Part shown: positions 33,104 to 43,564 of the stretch, in pieces
Position numbering within the stretch: the stretch's first letter is position 1
Layout of the letters: the number at the start of each line of letters is the position of its first letter
Assembly (NCBI GenBank): GCA_018268105.1
Contig: JAFDXG010000172.1
Coordinates: 1 to 64,000 of the forward strand
Direction: 5' to 3'
DNA from: Bacteroidota bacterium
Lineage (GTDB): Bacteria; Bacteroidota; Bacteroidia; Chitinophagales; Chitinophagaceae
DNA: 64,000 nt
The notes under the pieces: model-generated
The model's database searches: none
Seen by the model: only the letters and a program-made list of their open reading frames with translations
What the model was told of the DNA's origin: nothing
Program-made: the position numbers and the translations under genes

Positions 33104-34663
33104 ATGCAAAGAATTCTGAATTTGAAAAATCTTGTGTTCCTATCTGCAGCGGTACTGCTGTTCAGCTCCTGTAAAAACGGGCTTTTAGGTAAGAAAAAAC
33201 ACGAAAAATCCGACGTAACCGGTTGGAACTACAATGACAAAAACATGGGTGGGTTCAATGTCTCTAAAGAAAGAGAACAGGGAACAGGCCCGGGACTTGT
33301 TTTTGTTCAGGGCGGTACCTTTACTATGGGTGCTACCCAGGAAGATGTGATGGGCGACTGGAATAATATTCCCCGCCGTGTTACTGTATCTTCTTTTTAC
33401 ATTGACAAAACCGAAGTTGCTAATGTGCACTATCGCGAATATCTGCATTGGCTGGAAGCCGTGTTTGATGATCCGCAATACGCTGCTGTAATTGAAGCTG
33501 CCAAACCAGACACCCTGGTTTGGAGAGATGAACTGGCTTACAATGAACCATTAGTTGAATACTATTTCCGCCATCCATCCTATAACTATTACCCAGTTGT
33601 GGGTGTAAACTGGAAACAGGCCAATGATTTTTGTTTGTGGAGAAGCGACAGGGTAAACGAAAGAATACTTGTAGAAAAAGGCTATATCAACAAGAATCAG
33701 TTGAAAACCCTCCAGGGACAGGGACAGGAGAACTTCAATACTCAGGCTTACTTAAAAGACCTGTATCAACCCCAGCCTGGTAAGCCAAAGAAGAATCCTC
33801 TGATGGATGCAAATGGCAGACCAAGAACCAAAGTAAACTTTGAAGATGGATATATGTTGCCAAACTATCGCCTGCCAACAGAAGCGGAATGGGAATATGC
33901 AGCTTATGGTTATATTGCCCAGAATCCAAAACCTAAGAAAAAATCGAATGGTACAGGTGAAGAAGTGATCAAAGAAAGGCAGGTATATTCCTGGAGCCAG
34001 AATGTAAACGGATTGAGAGATAGCCGTCACGGGAGCTGGCAGGGTAAATTTCTTGCCAACTTTAAACGTGGTAATGGTGATATGATGGGCGTAGCCGGAG
34101 GATTGAATGATAATGCTTCCATTCCAGGTCCTGTAGATGCGTTTTATCCCAATGGATTTGGATTGTATAATATGTCAGGAAATGTAAACGAATGGGTTGC
34201 CGATGTGTACCGTCCGCTTACCAGCCTTGATGTGGATGATTTCAATCCTTACCGCGGTAACAAATTCATGAAGTTCAAAAAGAATGACAATAATGAATAT
34301 GAAAGAGACAGCCTGGGCCATGTAGTTCAAACCCAGGTTACGGATGAAGAAAGTAAAAACCGTCGTAATTATCAGAGAGGAAATGTAATCAGTTATCTGG
34401 ATGGCGACTCCGCTTCTCAAGTTACTTATGGATATGGAATTACAACTCTTATCAGCGATCACTCACGAGTTATTAAGGGAGGAAGCTGGAATGACCGTGC
34501 TTACTGGTTAAGCCCTGGTACCCGTCGTTTCCTTGACGAAACACAGGGAAGCAGTACCGTTGGTTTCCGCTGTGCGATGGATAGAGTAGGTAGCCAGGAA
34601 GGCAATGGATATAAACCCGGTAATAACTGGAGCAAACGTCGCCAAAATTCCCGCAAATCATAG
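33104..34663 (+). CDS. gldJ: Gliding motility/T9SS lipoprotein GldJ (FGE-sulfatase fold)
   Basis: Lipoprotein of 519 aa (lipobox FSSC, Cys23) with a formylglycine-generating-enzyme-like domain: GLVFVQGGTFTMGATQED (about 64-81), FYIDKTEVANVHYREYL, YRLPTEAEWEYAAYG, GNVNEWVADVYRP and the terminal VIKGGSWND and STVGFRCA. GldJ and GldK both have this domain. I prefer GldJ because porV is the neighbour and no gldL follows; GldK would be expected with gldLMN. GldJ is part of the periplasmic/outer-membrane gliding complex and stabilises the other Gld proteins in Flavobacterium. The FGE-like domain is thought non-enzymatic. A strong terminator follows 30 bp after the stop. Confidence 0.85.
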   Translation: MQRILNLKNLVFLSAAVLLFSSCKNGLLGKKKHEKSDVTGWNYNDKNMGGFNVSKEREQGTGPGLVFVQGGTFTMGATQEDVMGDWNNIPRRVTVSSFYIDKTEVANVHYREYLHWLEAVFDDPQYAAVIEAAKPDTLVWRDELAYNEPLVEYYFRHPSYNYYPVVGVNWKQANDFCLWRSDRVNERILVEKGYINKNQLKTLQGQGQENFNTQAYLKDLYQPQPGKPKKNPLMDANGRPRTKVNFEDGYMLPNYRLPTEAEWEYAAYGYIAQNPKPKKKSNGTGEEVIKERQVYSWSQNVNGLRDSRHGSWQGKFLANFKRGNGDMMGVAGGLNDNASIPGPVDAFYPNGFGLYNMSGNVNEWVADVYRPLTSLDVDDFNPYRGNKFMKFKKNDNNEYERDSLGHVVQTQVTDEESKNRRNYQRGNVISYLDGDSASQVTYGYGITTLISDHSRVIKGGSWNDRAYWLSPGTRRFLDETQGSSTVGFRCAMDRVGSQEGNGYKPGNNWSKRRQNSRKS

Positions 34664-34693
34664 GAGTAAAGAAAAGGCTGGATAATATTTAAA

Positions 34694-34727
34694 GAGGCTG
34701 TCTTAAAAAGACAGCCTCAATTTTTTT
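34694..34727 (+). terminator. Rho-independent terminator after gldJ
   Basis: GAGGCTGTCTT (34694-34704) and AAGACAGCCTC (34708-34718) pair perfectly over a 3-base loop, followed by AA and seven T (34721-34727). Confidence 0.95.
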
Positions 34728-34729
34728 GG

Positions 34730-35101
34730 TAAACCTATAGCCCTCCTGATATTAAATCGCCTTTTTTACTACTTCTGATTTCACATCTTTCGTAATGATA
34801 TGCGTGCTTTTTCTCAGATATATGTGATAACTTTTGCTGCGAAAAAGTAAAAAACATACTCCGAAAATACAGAAGCATAAGATGAAAGAAATGATAATCT
34901 GATTACTATTTCTAAACCTCTTTTATTAATCAGATTTTTGTAGAAATAAATCGCAAAAACCACTAATACATTGAAACTCGCATACAACTCTTATATAGTT
35001 CTAAAATGTTCAAAAAGTATATCTAAGTTTTGCAGTCCATTAAAAAACTCATAAAATATTATTTGTTTTTTCGGGTACATAACAAATCTATAGAAAAAAA
35101 T
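34730..35101. other. AT-rich intergenic region, no gene seen
   Basis: About 370 bp between the gldJ terminator and the terminator of the convergent SusC/SusD operon. I see no coding frame, RNA fold or repeat worth calling. Confidence 0.5.
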
Positions 35102-35123
35102 AAAGGACGGAATACCGTCCTTT
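35102..35123 (-). terminator. Terminator after second susCD operon
   Basis: AAAGGACGG (35102-35110) pairs with CCGTCCTTT (35115-35123) over 4 bases; on the minus strand a T-rich run follows. It lies 43 bp past the SusD-like stop. Confidence 0.88.
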
Positions 35124-35166
35124 ATTTATGAGGTTTTGAAAGTACAATTATGATATCTGGTATTGC

Positions 35167-36741
35167 TTATTTTACATCCCAGAAAATCTTGGTTGTAATT
35201 TTATCTTTATCCTTTACAGCAGCGTAATTCGCAGCATTATATGTTTGTTCATTTGTCGGATATTGCCAACGGCTGGGCGGCAAAGTTTGAGGATTAGTAT
35301 TATCCGGCAGGAATGTCAGCACCGGTAATTTCAATCTTCTTATTTCTGCCCAATTTTCCAATGGCTGCAATACACTGTAATTAATCCATTTTTGAGTTGC
35401 TATCAAATTTAGTTTGGCAGCATTGTCGCCAGCCCAGGCTACACCGGCAGAGGCGAGATAGGTAGCCTTAGCAGGATCAGTTACAGTTGTATTACCCAGA
35501 AATGCATAATAGTCAATAGAAGTTTTCACACCATTTTCGTAGGCCGTCTTTGCTGAAGCATCATTATTATTATTCAAATAATACTCTGAAATATAGAAAT
35601 AGGTTTCGGCACTGTTGATTAACATTCCCGGAATATTAATATTCTGTGAGATATTATTAAAATTGTACCTGGAAAGAGTTCCGCCGTTTGAAAGATCATT
35701 TTGAGCATTCGAAGTTAAAGTGGGATCTAATCCAGCATAGTTTCCACCGGCATTAGCACCTGGCTGGAACATTAGCGGAATCCTTGGATCATTATTGGCT
35801 TTCATAAAATCGACCAATTGTTTGGAAGGAATATCTCCCCCACCCCATCCAATAAGGCCTTTATAAAAATCAGCGCCCAGACCGGTATTTGTTCCATTAT
35901 TAACCCCGGAATTGACATTATATACATTTATTACAATTTTATCAGCCACAGAAGTCACTACAGGATAATTAGCAGATGATGCCAGAATTGCAGAAATCTC
36001 GCTATTAACCCTGGATTGAAATGATGCAACACCAGATACACGCATCAGCAATTTAATCCGAAGAGAATTGCAATACTTTTTCCATAAAGTGATATCGCCA
36101 TGGTTAATAAAATCCTGGGATTTTAAAATAGCCATAATAGGATCAGAAACTGAGATAGTATTAAGTTCATCTGAAAAGCCTTTTAAATCATCCAGCATTT
36201 TTGTGTAAATGCCGGCAGCATCATCATACTTTGCAAATGATTCCTGTACATTCCCCAAATTTGTACTCAACAGGCCAGCTTCTGACCAGGGAATATCACC
36301 ATGCAGATCAACAACCTTTTGAGTCTGATCATAAAAATGAATGGTTGCCAAAATGATGTAAATCCTTTTGGATGATTTTTCTTCATCAGTAGATTTATTG
36401 TTATACACATTTAGCAATTCCTTGTATTGAGCCAGGAAATTGTAAAATGTTGACCATCGGTCAGAAACTGCAGCGGCTCCGGGAACATATCTGCCTTGTG
36501 TATTAATAACACCTGTTGCCTGCGACCAGGGCAAAGCTGTATTCTGAAGTATTACAAAATAATTCCAATATTTATACATTACATAATCCAGGTTTGATGA
36601 CAGGAACCCTGAAAACTGTTTTTCAACTGTAGTCCGTGCTACCGTTTTAGGATTTACATAATCATCACTAAACTGTTGCTTTGTACAGGACATAGTTCCT
36701 GTTACTGCAACAACAAGCGTAGCTATTATTATTCTTTTCAT
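35167..36741 (-). CDS. SusD-like lipoprotein (SusD-like_2 type)
   Basis: Lipoprotein of 524 aa (lipobox TMSC, Cys19) partnering the SusC protein at 36763-40086. The N-terminal pattern (VNPKTVARTTVEKQFSGFL, then NYFVILQNTALPWSQATG) and the C-terminal ENWAEIRRLKLPVL are those of the SusD-like family PF12771 and not of classic RagB. YFYISEYYLNNNND near 390 corresponds to the helix that carries the usual AEaylR-like motif. It should sit on the cell surface and close the SusC barrel. The gene follows susC by 21 bp and is closed by a terminator. Ligand unknown. Confidence 0.93.
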   Translation of the reverse strand: MKRIIIATLVVAVTGTMSCTKQQFSDDYVNPKTVARTTVEKQFSGFLSSNLDYVMYKYWNYFVILQNTALPWSQATGVINTQGRYVPGAAAVSDRWSTFYNFLAQYKELLNVYNNKSTDEEKSSKRIYIILATIHFYDQTQKVVDLHGDIPWSEAGLLSTNLGNVQESFAKYDDAAGIYTKMLDDLKGFSDELNTISVSDPIMAILKSQDFINHGDITLWKKYCNSLRIKLLMRVSGVASFQSRVNSEISAILASSANYPVVTSVADKIVINVYNVNSGVNNGTNTGLGADFYKGLIGWGGGDIPSKQLVDFMKANNDPRIPLMFQPGANAGGNYAGLDPTLTSNAQNDLSNGGTLSRYNFNNISQNINIPGMLINSAETYFYISEYYLNNNNDASAKTAYENGVKTSIDYYAFLGNTTVTDPAKATYLASAGVAWAGDNAAKLNLIATQKWINYSVLQPLENWAEIRRLKLPVLTFLPDNTNPQTLPPSRWQYPTNEQTYNAANYAAVKDKDKITTKIFWDVK

Positions 36742-36762
36742 ATCAAATCTCTTTTTGTTTAA

Positions 36763-39700
36763 TTAAAATTTTGCCCTTAACATAATACCAAACGTACGTG
36801 TGGAAGGCTGACTCCCTGCATTACTAAGATTGTTGAACCAAACATTACCGGTTGTCAACTGTTCGGCATCCATATTCTTAATGGACCGGTATATATAAAA
36901 TGGATTTCTTGCAAATACAGAAACAGTCAGGTTTTTTGCTTTAATTTTCCCGGCAACGCTTTCCGGCAGACTATATGCTAAAGATATCTCTCTAACTTTT
37001 AAATAATTATTCTTTTGTACATACAAATAATAGAGCGCACTTGGTGAATATTGAGGACCGCCCCAATTGTAGATATTCCAATAGTAATAAGCCTGAGATA
37101 TGATATTAGTATTCTCTTTACCATCACCGGTAACCCCTTTCAGCAACATACCGTCATGCAATACGGTTTCCCCATTAGGTCCTTGCGAAGCATTGGTAGC
37201 AATTCCTTTTCCGTCAGCATCCAGGTAATAACTTAACCCGCCATGAGCAGCATCCATGTAATTAAGGCTTTCTTCTGTGATACCCCGGCTATTCATCCAG
37301 AACAGACCTGTAGGAATGACATGACCCCCATATTTAAAATCGGCAGTCACTGTAAGAGCAAAACTTTTGTAAGTGAAAGTATTCATGATACCACCGGCAC
37401 CCTTAACCTGGCTATTACCTCCATTTACCATTATATTAGGATCCTGTTTGTATAATCCATCGTCTGAAATAATTGCCTGACCGCTTGTATTAACCAGTAA
37501 TGGATGAACATAAATATCACCTACAGGTTGCCCTACTACTGATCTTATCTGATAAGCATTACCATCTGCATCGCTATGAACAATTTCATTTGCTCCATTA
37601 GCCAGACTTACAATTTTATTTTTGTTGGTGAAATAATTCAAATTAACTGACCAGGTAAAGTATTTACTTCTATATGGAATTGCATTAATACTTGCTTCAA
37701 ATCCCTGATTAGACAACTGTGCAATATTCGACAAAATAGTACTAGCCCCCATACTTTGTGGCAGTGTTTGATTGAGAAGAAGATCATAAACCTTGTCATG
37801 ATAATAGGTAAAATCAAAATTTAATCTTCTGTTGAAGGTTTCAAATACCAACCCAAATTCAAGTGTTTTTTTCATTTCCGGTTTGATATTATCATTACCG
37901 TAGGGATTTGTAATAGTTCCGGTAGTGAGTACCGGCGCACCACCTGGCATTTGGATACCCAGGTTACCCGAAGAATAAGCCACATTAGCAATATAAGCCT
38001 GAGGATAACTACCAACCACACCCCAAGCTGCCCGTAGTTTTGCATAATCGAATACTGAAGGAAGTTTAAAGATATCAGACAGTATCAAACTTGCATTTAA
38101 GGAAGGGTAAATAAATGAATTGTTACTCGGATTCATGGTAGAAGTACGGTCTCTTCTGAGAGTGCCTTCTAAGAATGCATAACTCTTATAACCAAGATTT
38201 AATGTTCCGAAAAATGCATCTGTAGTTAAATAAGTTTGTTGTCCGCTACTTCCATATGGTGTATTATAGGAAGCTGAAAGATCAAATTTATTTTCCACAC
38301 CCAGTCCGCCATTAACACCTACACTTGTGTTTAAGCCTTTTTCCCTGCGCCCGGTATACCCAGCCATCACACTTAAGTCAAAATCTTCTGTGAGTTTTTT
38401 ATCATAGGTAAGCAATACATCACCATAAAGAATATTATAGTTATAAGTAGACATTGAAAAATATCCGGAAGGCCCATAAGCAATAGGCTGTGTAGACAAA
38501 CTTTTATTGAAGGTTTTATTAAATGAAAGATCTGTTGCAATTCTACCACGCAGTGTTAAACCTTTTAAAATAGTGAGATTATTTGTAAGGCTCGATATTA
38601 AACGATTATTAAGATCATCCTCATTGTTCGACATCATATTCCAAACGTAATCAAGAATATCTGTACGGTAATTGGGTATATTTAAATTTTCATCCGGTGT
38701 CAAACTTCGGTTTGAACCTGTAACATATCTGTAACCCAAACTCGTTTTGTATTTATCAAAATACCATGAGCCATTATCGAATGTTGGCATCATTCCTCCA
38801 AAATTATTAATCATCCTGTCAACAAGATAAGGACGGTTATGAACCGTCTGATTCATGTAATTAATAATTAAGTCCACAGAATAATTCTTACTAAACCTAA
38901 TGGTGCTGTTAAAGTTTGCATTTATCCTTTCATCTTTTGAATTTCTGCTTATTCCTTCAAATTTGTCGTGTGTTAAAGAAAAACGGATATCTGCCTTATC
39001 CGTACCACTGGATATGGCAATATTTTGCATATTATTATGTCCTGTTTGAAAAAGGTTTTTATACCTGTCGGGCTGAGCTGAATAGGGTCTCACTTTTCCA
39101 TCCCAGGCCAGTATGGGTTTGCCATCAAATAGGGGACCAAAATTCAGGCTTCCCTGCACATTAGTACGGTATTTTGTCCCATTTAAGGTGTAGCTGCCAA
39201 AACCATCAGCATCAGAAGAATAAACACCATAAGGAACAGGAAACCCTGCACCCCTTACATTCTGGAGTTTAGGTAAATATGCTGCCTGATCCTGAAAATA
39301 ACTTGCATTAAAATCCACATTAAACCCTTTACCCTTTGCTTTTTTAGTGGTAATAACCAAAACACCATTTTTACCTTCAGAACCATACAATGCTGCAGCG
39401 GCAGCGCCTTTCAAAACATTTATACTTTCAATATCTTCGGGGTTAAGGTCTACAATTCCGTTTGCTCTTACCCTTTGATCACCCCAGTAATTTCCATTAT
39501 TAAAACCTCCGTCTCTAATTGGAACTCCGTCTAATATAACCAATGGAGTGGAACTGAAACTAATTGAGTTCACTCCCCTCAATTGCATTACCACACCCGA
39601 AGTTGATCCCCCCGGGGAAGATGAAACCTGTAAGCCTGGAACCTTTCCATAAAGGGCTGCAGCAAAATTTGTTGGAGCGGTTTTTACAATATCTCCCGAC

Positions 39701-40086
39701 TGAACAGTAGCAGTAGCATATCCCAGTGATTTTTGCTGCCTTTTAATACCTAAAGCAGTAACCACTACACCTACCAGTTCATCATTTTTAGCCTGGAGTG
39801 CTATAGTAAGTTCAGATTGCGAACCAACTTTAATTTCCTTTGTTTCATGATTGACATCAGAAAAAACCAGAGTAGAATTGTTTCCGGTAATCTGAATCGA
39901 GAAATTACCTTCTGCATCAGTTACACCACCCATTTTGGTGCCTTTAATCTGATAGGATGCATTAGGTAATGGAGCGCCACTTTGATCAACTACTTTCCCT
40001 TTTACTGTTCGTTGCTGGGCTATAGCAAAAACAGTAAACAAAAGCATGCAAAGTGTCAAAGTCAATTGTTTTGCTTTTTTCCTCAT
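36763..40086 (-). CDS. SusC/RagA-type TonB-dependent outer-membrane transporter
   Basis: Barrel of 1107 aa. The signal peptide (MRKKAKQLTLTLCMLLFTVFAIAQ) is followed by a carboxypeptidase-like domain (about 25-105, VKGKVVDQSGAPLPNASYQIKG), the SusC plug signature VVVTALGIKRQQKSLGYA (about 106-123), plug motifs VPGLQVSSSPG and LNPEDIESINVLKGAAAAALYGSEGKNGVL, and the barrel ending in TFGIMLRAKF. The LGIKRQ form of the signature together with an SusD-like_2 partner defines a different subfamily from the pair at 16096-20782; such pairs are frequent for peptides or unknown ligands. No enzyme or regulator gene is adjacent. Confidence 0.96.
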   Translation of the reverse strand: MRKKAKQLTLTLCMLLFTVFAIAQQRTVKGKVVDQSGAPLPNASYQIKGTKMGGVTDAEGNFSIQITGNNSTLVFSDVNHETKEIKVGSQSELTIALQAKNDELVGVVVTALGIKRQQKSLGYATATVQSGDIVKTAPTNFAAALYGKVPGLQVSSSPGGSTSGVVMQLRGVNSISFSSTPLVILDGVPIRDGGFNNGNYWGDQRVRANGIVDLNPEDIESINVLKGAAAAALYGSEGKNGVLVITTKKAKGKGFNVDFNASYFQDQAAYLPKLQNVRGAGFPVPYGVYSSDADGFGSYTLNGTKYRTNVQGSLNFGPLFDGKPILAWDGKVRPYSAQPDRYKNLFQTGHNNMQNIAISSGTDKADIRFSLTHDKFEGISRNSKDERINANFNSTIRFSKNYSVDLIINYMNQTVHNRPYLVDRMINNFGGMMPTFDNGSWYFDKYKTSLGYRYVTGSNRSLTPDENLNIPNYRTDILDYVWNMMSNNEDDLNNRLISSLTNNLTILKGLTLRGRIATDLSFNKTFNKSLSTQPIAYGPSGYFSMSTYNYNILYGDVLLTYDKKLTEDFDLSVMAGYTGRREKGLNTSVGVNGGLGVENKFDLSASYNTPYGSSGQQTYLTTDAFFGTLNLGYKSYAFLEGTLRRDRTSTMNPSNNSFIYPSLNASLILSDIFKLPSVFDYAKLRAAWGVVGSYPQAYIANVAYSSGNLGIQMPGGAPVLTTGTITNPYGNDNIKPEMKKTLEFGLVFETFNRRLNFDFTYYHDKVYDLLLNQTLPQSMGASTILSNIAQLSNQGFEASINAIPYRSKYFTWSVNLNYFTNKNKIVSLANGANEIVHSDADGNAYQIRSVVGQPVGDIYVHPLLVNTSGQAIISDDGLYKQDPNIMVNGGNSQVKGAGGIMNTFTYKSFALTVTADFKYGGHVIPTGLFWMNSRGITEESLNYMDAAHGGLSYYLDADGKGIATNASQGPNGETVLHDGMLLKGVTGDGKENTNIISQAYYYWNIYNWGGPQYSPSALYYLYVQKNNYLKVREISLAYSLPESVAGKIKAKNLTVSVFARNPFYIYRSIKNMDAEQLTTGNVWFNNLSNAGSQPSTRTFGIMLRAKF

Positions 40087-40681
40087 TGCTGTAAGATTAA
40101 TTGTGATTAATTATTGGTAAAATTTTTGAAAATTTCATACAGGGCAGGATATATAGAAAATTCCGTTTCAAATTCTTTGCTTAAAGTATAGTAAATCCGA
40201 ATAACAAATATGTATCGCAACAAATTCCATTTTTATATAAATAGTTCCATTTATCCAATTGAAATCGCATACAGTTTCTGTAATTTTTGTTAAAATAACA
40301 ACACTTTTATCAAAATAACAATAAGATTTAAAAATTATCTTAAATAATAATTAAATAATTTAAAAATCAAGATAAGTTACAGATTAATGCTATTTTTTAC
40401 AGATACACTTTCAAAGTGATTTGCTGCATGAAAATGAAATATTTTTTAACATTGCTCTACAACTAATATTCTGACTATAGCATTGAAGCAAACTGATCAA
40501 CTGTAAAAAAAGATAGAAGTACATCTTACTTTATTGCAAATCATAGATTTATAGAACGGAGAGGTTGAAATCAGTACCTAAAACTATAGGATTGTCGTTC
40601 TGAAGAAAGTCTGACAAGGTTCATCGAAGGATATCCGACAAAATTTTTACTGTAATACTATGTTCTCTGGTATTTACCCGC
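40087..40681. other. Long AT-rich intergenic region
   Basis: 595 bp between the second susC start and the helicase stop. The half next to susC is extremely AT-rich and should contain its promoter. Near 40590-40650 a stretch (GTCGTTCTGAAGAAAGTC and TTCATCGAAGGATATCC) looks like a worn copy of the dispersed GTCATTCTGA-type repeat that I know from other genomes. No gene is supported. Confidence 0.4.
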
Positions 40682-43180
40682 TTATTCCAATTGCTGCAGC
40701 ATTTTCTTTACACGGTCTTCCAGTTTTTCCGATGTGAGGCTTTCCCTCATACTATCTACCTTGAGGGGAAAACAAAATGGGGTCAACTGCCTGGGAAATG
40801 TAATAATGATATCAGATTGCTGAATTCGTTCCAGCATTTTACGCAACCTAAGTTCTTCCATTTGCTGATCCAGCACTTCATTGTATGCCTGGCGCACAAG
40901 CAGGTTTCCGGGATCATATTCATTGAAAACTTTAAACAGTAACCCTGCAGAAGATTGCAGGTGCCTCGCTTTTTTTTGTTCTCCGGGAAATCCCTGGAAT
41001 ATTAACCCTCCAATTACGGCAATATCTCTGAATTTCCGCATGGCCATTTCCGTAGCGTTAACGCTTCGCTGAATATCTTCCAGCAACTGATCCGGTGAAA
41101 AAAGATCATATACATTGGTGTCATCTACCGGTATCGGCTGATCGCTCAGGAGTTCAAACCCATAATCATTCATCGCAAAAGAAAATGTAATCGGCCGTAT
41201 CCTGCTGATGCGCCAGGCCAGAATTGCAGCCATAGCTTCATGCACCAGCCTGCCTTCAAAGGGATATACAAAAAGATGAAACCCATCGCCGGTTTCAATA
41301 TGTTCTATCAATAATTGATTATGTTTTGGCACATGCGATAAAGAGGATTGCAAATCAAATAAAGGTTGTAAGGCAATAAGCTCTGCATTATCAGCATTTC
41401 TATATTCTTTAAAAGATTGTCCTCCCGCTTTATCCAGGGTTTCCCGCAGCTTACGCCCAAGGTTAGCCGATAGCGGCATCCTTCCGCCCTGCCAACTGGG
41501 GATGATAGATTTTTTAGCACTGGTTTTTTTTATCAGTACGGTCATATCTTTAATAGCAACCAGTTCAACATTTCTGCCGGCAAGGGTGAAAACAGCACCC
41601 GGATCGAGCCGGGAAACAAACCATTCTTCTATCACACCTATAAAACCGCCATGCACAAACCGCACCTTGAGCATTGATTCACTCACTATCGTACCAATGT
41701 GCATCCTATGCCGCATCGCTATACGCCGGGCTGTAATTTTATATACCCCATTTATTATATCCACTTTTTTATATTCATCATACTTCTGCAATGCCACACC
41801 GCCTTCGGTTACAAACTTCAGGAGTTGCAGCCATTCGTTATCCGACATCTCCCTGTAACAATAGGTTGACTTCACCTCCCTGAATATAGCATCCGGTTCA
41901 AACCCGTCTGATACCGCCAGCGTACACAGGTATTGAATGAGTACATCAAAACATAGTAGCATGGGCTCCCGGCTTTCAATAATATTTCCCTTCATGGCCG
42001 TTTTCAATGCCGATGCTTCCGTAAGTTCAAGGGAATGTGTGGGCAGAAAATATATTTTGCTTACTGCGCCCGGCTGGTGGCCGCTGCGCCCGGCACGTTG
42101 CAGGAACCTTGCTACGCCTTTGGGCGAGCCTACCTGTATCACCGTCTCCACAGGCCGAAAGTCCACGCCCAGGTCGAGGCTGGCCGTGCACACCACCGCT
42201 TTCAAAATCCCCTGGTGTAACGCTTCCTCTACCCAGGTCCTGAGTTCGGGCTCTATACTACCGTGATGCAGTGCAATTGCACCGGCAAGATCTGGTGCCG
42301 CAGTCAGTAACCCTTGGTACCAAATTTCACTCATACCACGGGTATTGATAAATATGAGTGTGGTACGGCTCTGGTTTATTATGGGTATTACTTTATGCAT
42401 CAGCTTTGTGCCCAGGTGCCCCGCCCAGGGATATTTTTCTATCTCATCCGGCAGAATTGATTCGATGACGATATTCTTATGCAGTGCTGCTTTTACAATA
42501 ACGGTTTGAATATTGCCGGGAAGGCAGGACATCAAAACTTCTTTTGCTTCCTCAAGATTGCCGATGGTGGCGGAAATACCCCATATTGAAATTGGCGGAA
42601 AAATATTTTCTACTTTGTATCGCACTCCAACAATCCTGCTTATTGCCAGCTCCACCTGCACCCCCCTTTTACTGCCAAGCAGTTCATGCCATTCGTCCAC
42701 CGCAATAATTTTAAGCGCCGAGAAAAACTCTGCATATCCTTTTTGTGCCAGCAGCAAATGAAAACTTTCCGGTGTAATGATCAGCACTTCGGGGGGACGT
42801 TTTTTTTGCAGTTGCCTCTCAGCGTTGGAGGTATCGCCATTGCGTATACCCACCTTCCACTGCATATCAAGTTCTGCGATCGCTTCTTCCATTGCCCGGC
42901 CTATATCTTTGGCAAGGGCACGCAGGGGTGTGACCCATACCAGTTGAACCCGGCGTGGTGCAAACGATTTGTAGTTTACGGGATTGTGATTGATGAAATC
43001 AATAATGGCACCGAGAAATACGGAGAAAGTCTTTCCGAAACCCGTTGGGGCATTTACCAGTCCGCTGCGCCCTTCTATTATATGGTTCCAGGTTTCTTCC
43101 TGGAAAGCAAAAGCATTAAACCCTTTACCCGCCAGCCAGCCGGCGACAACCTTATATCCTTTGGTTTGTTGTAATTGCAT
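40682..43180 (-). CDS. Lhr-like DEXH-box helicase (ligase-associated type)
   Basis: Superfamily 2 DNA helicase of 832 aa. Walker A NAPTGFGKT (43-51), the motif Ia region VWVTPLRALAKDI, DEXH box VDEWHELLG (about 156-164), ISATIGNL (about 199-206) and the motif VI region FLQRAGRSGHQPG (about 363-375) are followed by the winged-helix and Lhr-core domains. Size and layout match the ligase-associated DNA damage response DEXH helicase, usually encoded with an ATP-dependent DNA ligase, an MBL-fold exonuclease and the phosphoesterase PdeM. None of those partners is within the window, so the set is split here or the gene works alone. It should act on cytoplasmic DNA in repair. Confidence 0.9.
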   Translation of the reverse strand: MQLQQTKGYKVVAGWLAGKGFNAFAFQEETWNHIIEGRSGLVNAPTGFGKTFSVFLGAIIDFINHNPVNYKSFAPRRVQLVWVTPLRALAKDIGRAMEEAIAELDMQWKVGIRNGDTSNAERQLQKKRPPEVLIITPESFHLLLAQKGYAEFFSALKIIAVDEWHELLGSKRGVQVELAISRIVGVRYKVENIFPPISIWGISATIGNLEEAKEVLMSCLPGNIQTVIVKAALHKNIVIESILPDEIEKYPWAGHLGTKLMHKVIPIINQSRTTLIFINTRGMSEIWYQGLLTAAPDLAGAIALHHGSIEPELRTWVEEALHQGILKAVVCTASLDLGVDFRPVETVIQVGSPKGVARFLQRAGRSGHQPGAVSKIYFLPTHSLELTEASALKTAMKGNIIESREPMLLCFDVLIQYLCTLAVSDGFEPDAIFREVKSTYCYREMSDNEWLQLLKFVTEGGVALQKYDEYKKVDIINGVYKITARRIAMRHRMHIGTIVSESMLKVRFVHGGFIGVIEEWFVSRLDPGAVFTLAGRNVELVAIKDMTVLIKKTSAKKSIIPSWQGGRMPLSANLGRKLRETLDKAGGQSFKEYRNADNAELIALQPLFDLQSSLSHVPKHNQLLIEHIETGDGFHLFVYPFEGRLVHEAMAAILAWRISRIRPITFSFAMNDYGFELLSDQPIPVDDTNVYDLFSPDQLLEDIQRSVNATEMAMRKFRDIAVIGGLIFQGFPGEQKKARHLQSSAGLLFKVFNEYDPGNLLVRQAYNEVLDQQMEELRLRKMLERIQQSDIIITFPRQLTPFCFPLKVDSMRESLTSEKLEDRVKKMLQQLE

Positions 43181-43564
43181 TGCGGAAAATGCAAATTACG
43201 GAGTAATATCTTACCCAATGCCGCATAGCGATAAAGACGTTGAAGGGTGTGACACAACAAAAGCTCCATAGTAGCTATGCAGCCGGTTACATAAAAATTA
43301 ATGAAGAGAAATACTGAAATCTGCTAAAAAAAGTACAGAGACAGCAGGCAATGGGGTGTGTTCGTAAAAACTATTGCCTGTTACAATAGAAAACCGAAAG
43401 ACCCGTGAATTCAATTTTTTAAGGATTTTCCACTTCTAAAGAACTACCGGAAATACAGGTTCGAATCCACACAGCAAAATTACCGGCGGCCGGAAAAAAG
43501 AAGTACCGAAATCAGGAAATTCATTTACGAGATCCGTAAACTTGTCAAACAATCACAGAAAGGG
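43181..43564. other. Intergenic region, no gene seen
   Basis: 384 bp between the helicase start and the hisS stop. No frame or terminator is convincing. At 43455-43469 lies AATACAGGTTCGAATCC, which looks like a tRNA T-loop but has no stem partners. Confidence 0.4.

Noticed and set aside
33104..34663. Assignment as GldK in place of GldJ
   Set aside because: Both carry the FGE-like domain. No gldL/gldM/gldN follows and porV is the neighbour, which fits GldJ better. Some doubt is kept in the confidence.
43455..43475. tRNA-like T-loop GGTTCGAATCC
   Set aside because: The flanking bases do not form a 5-bp T stem, and no acceptor, D or anticodon stems can be drawn around it. At most a decayed remnant.
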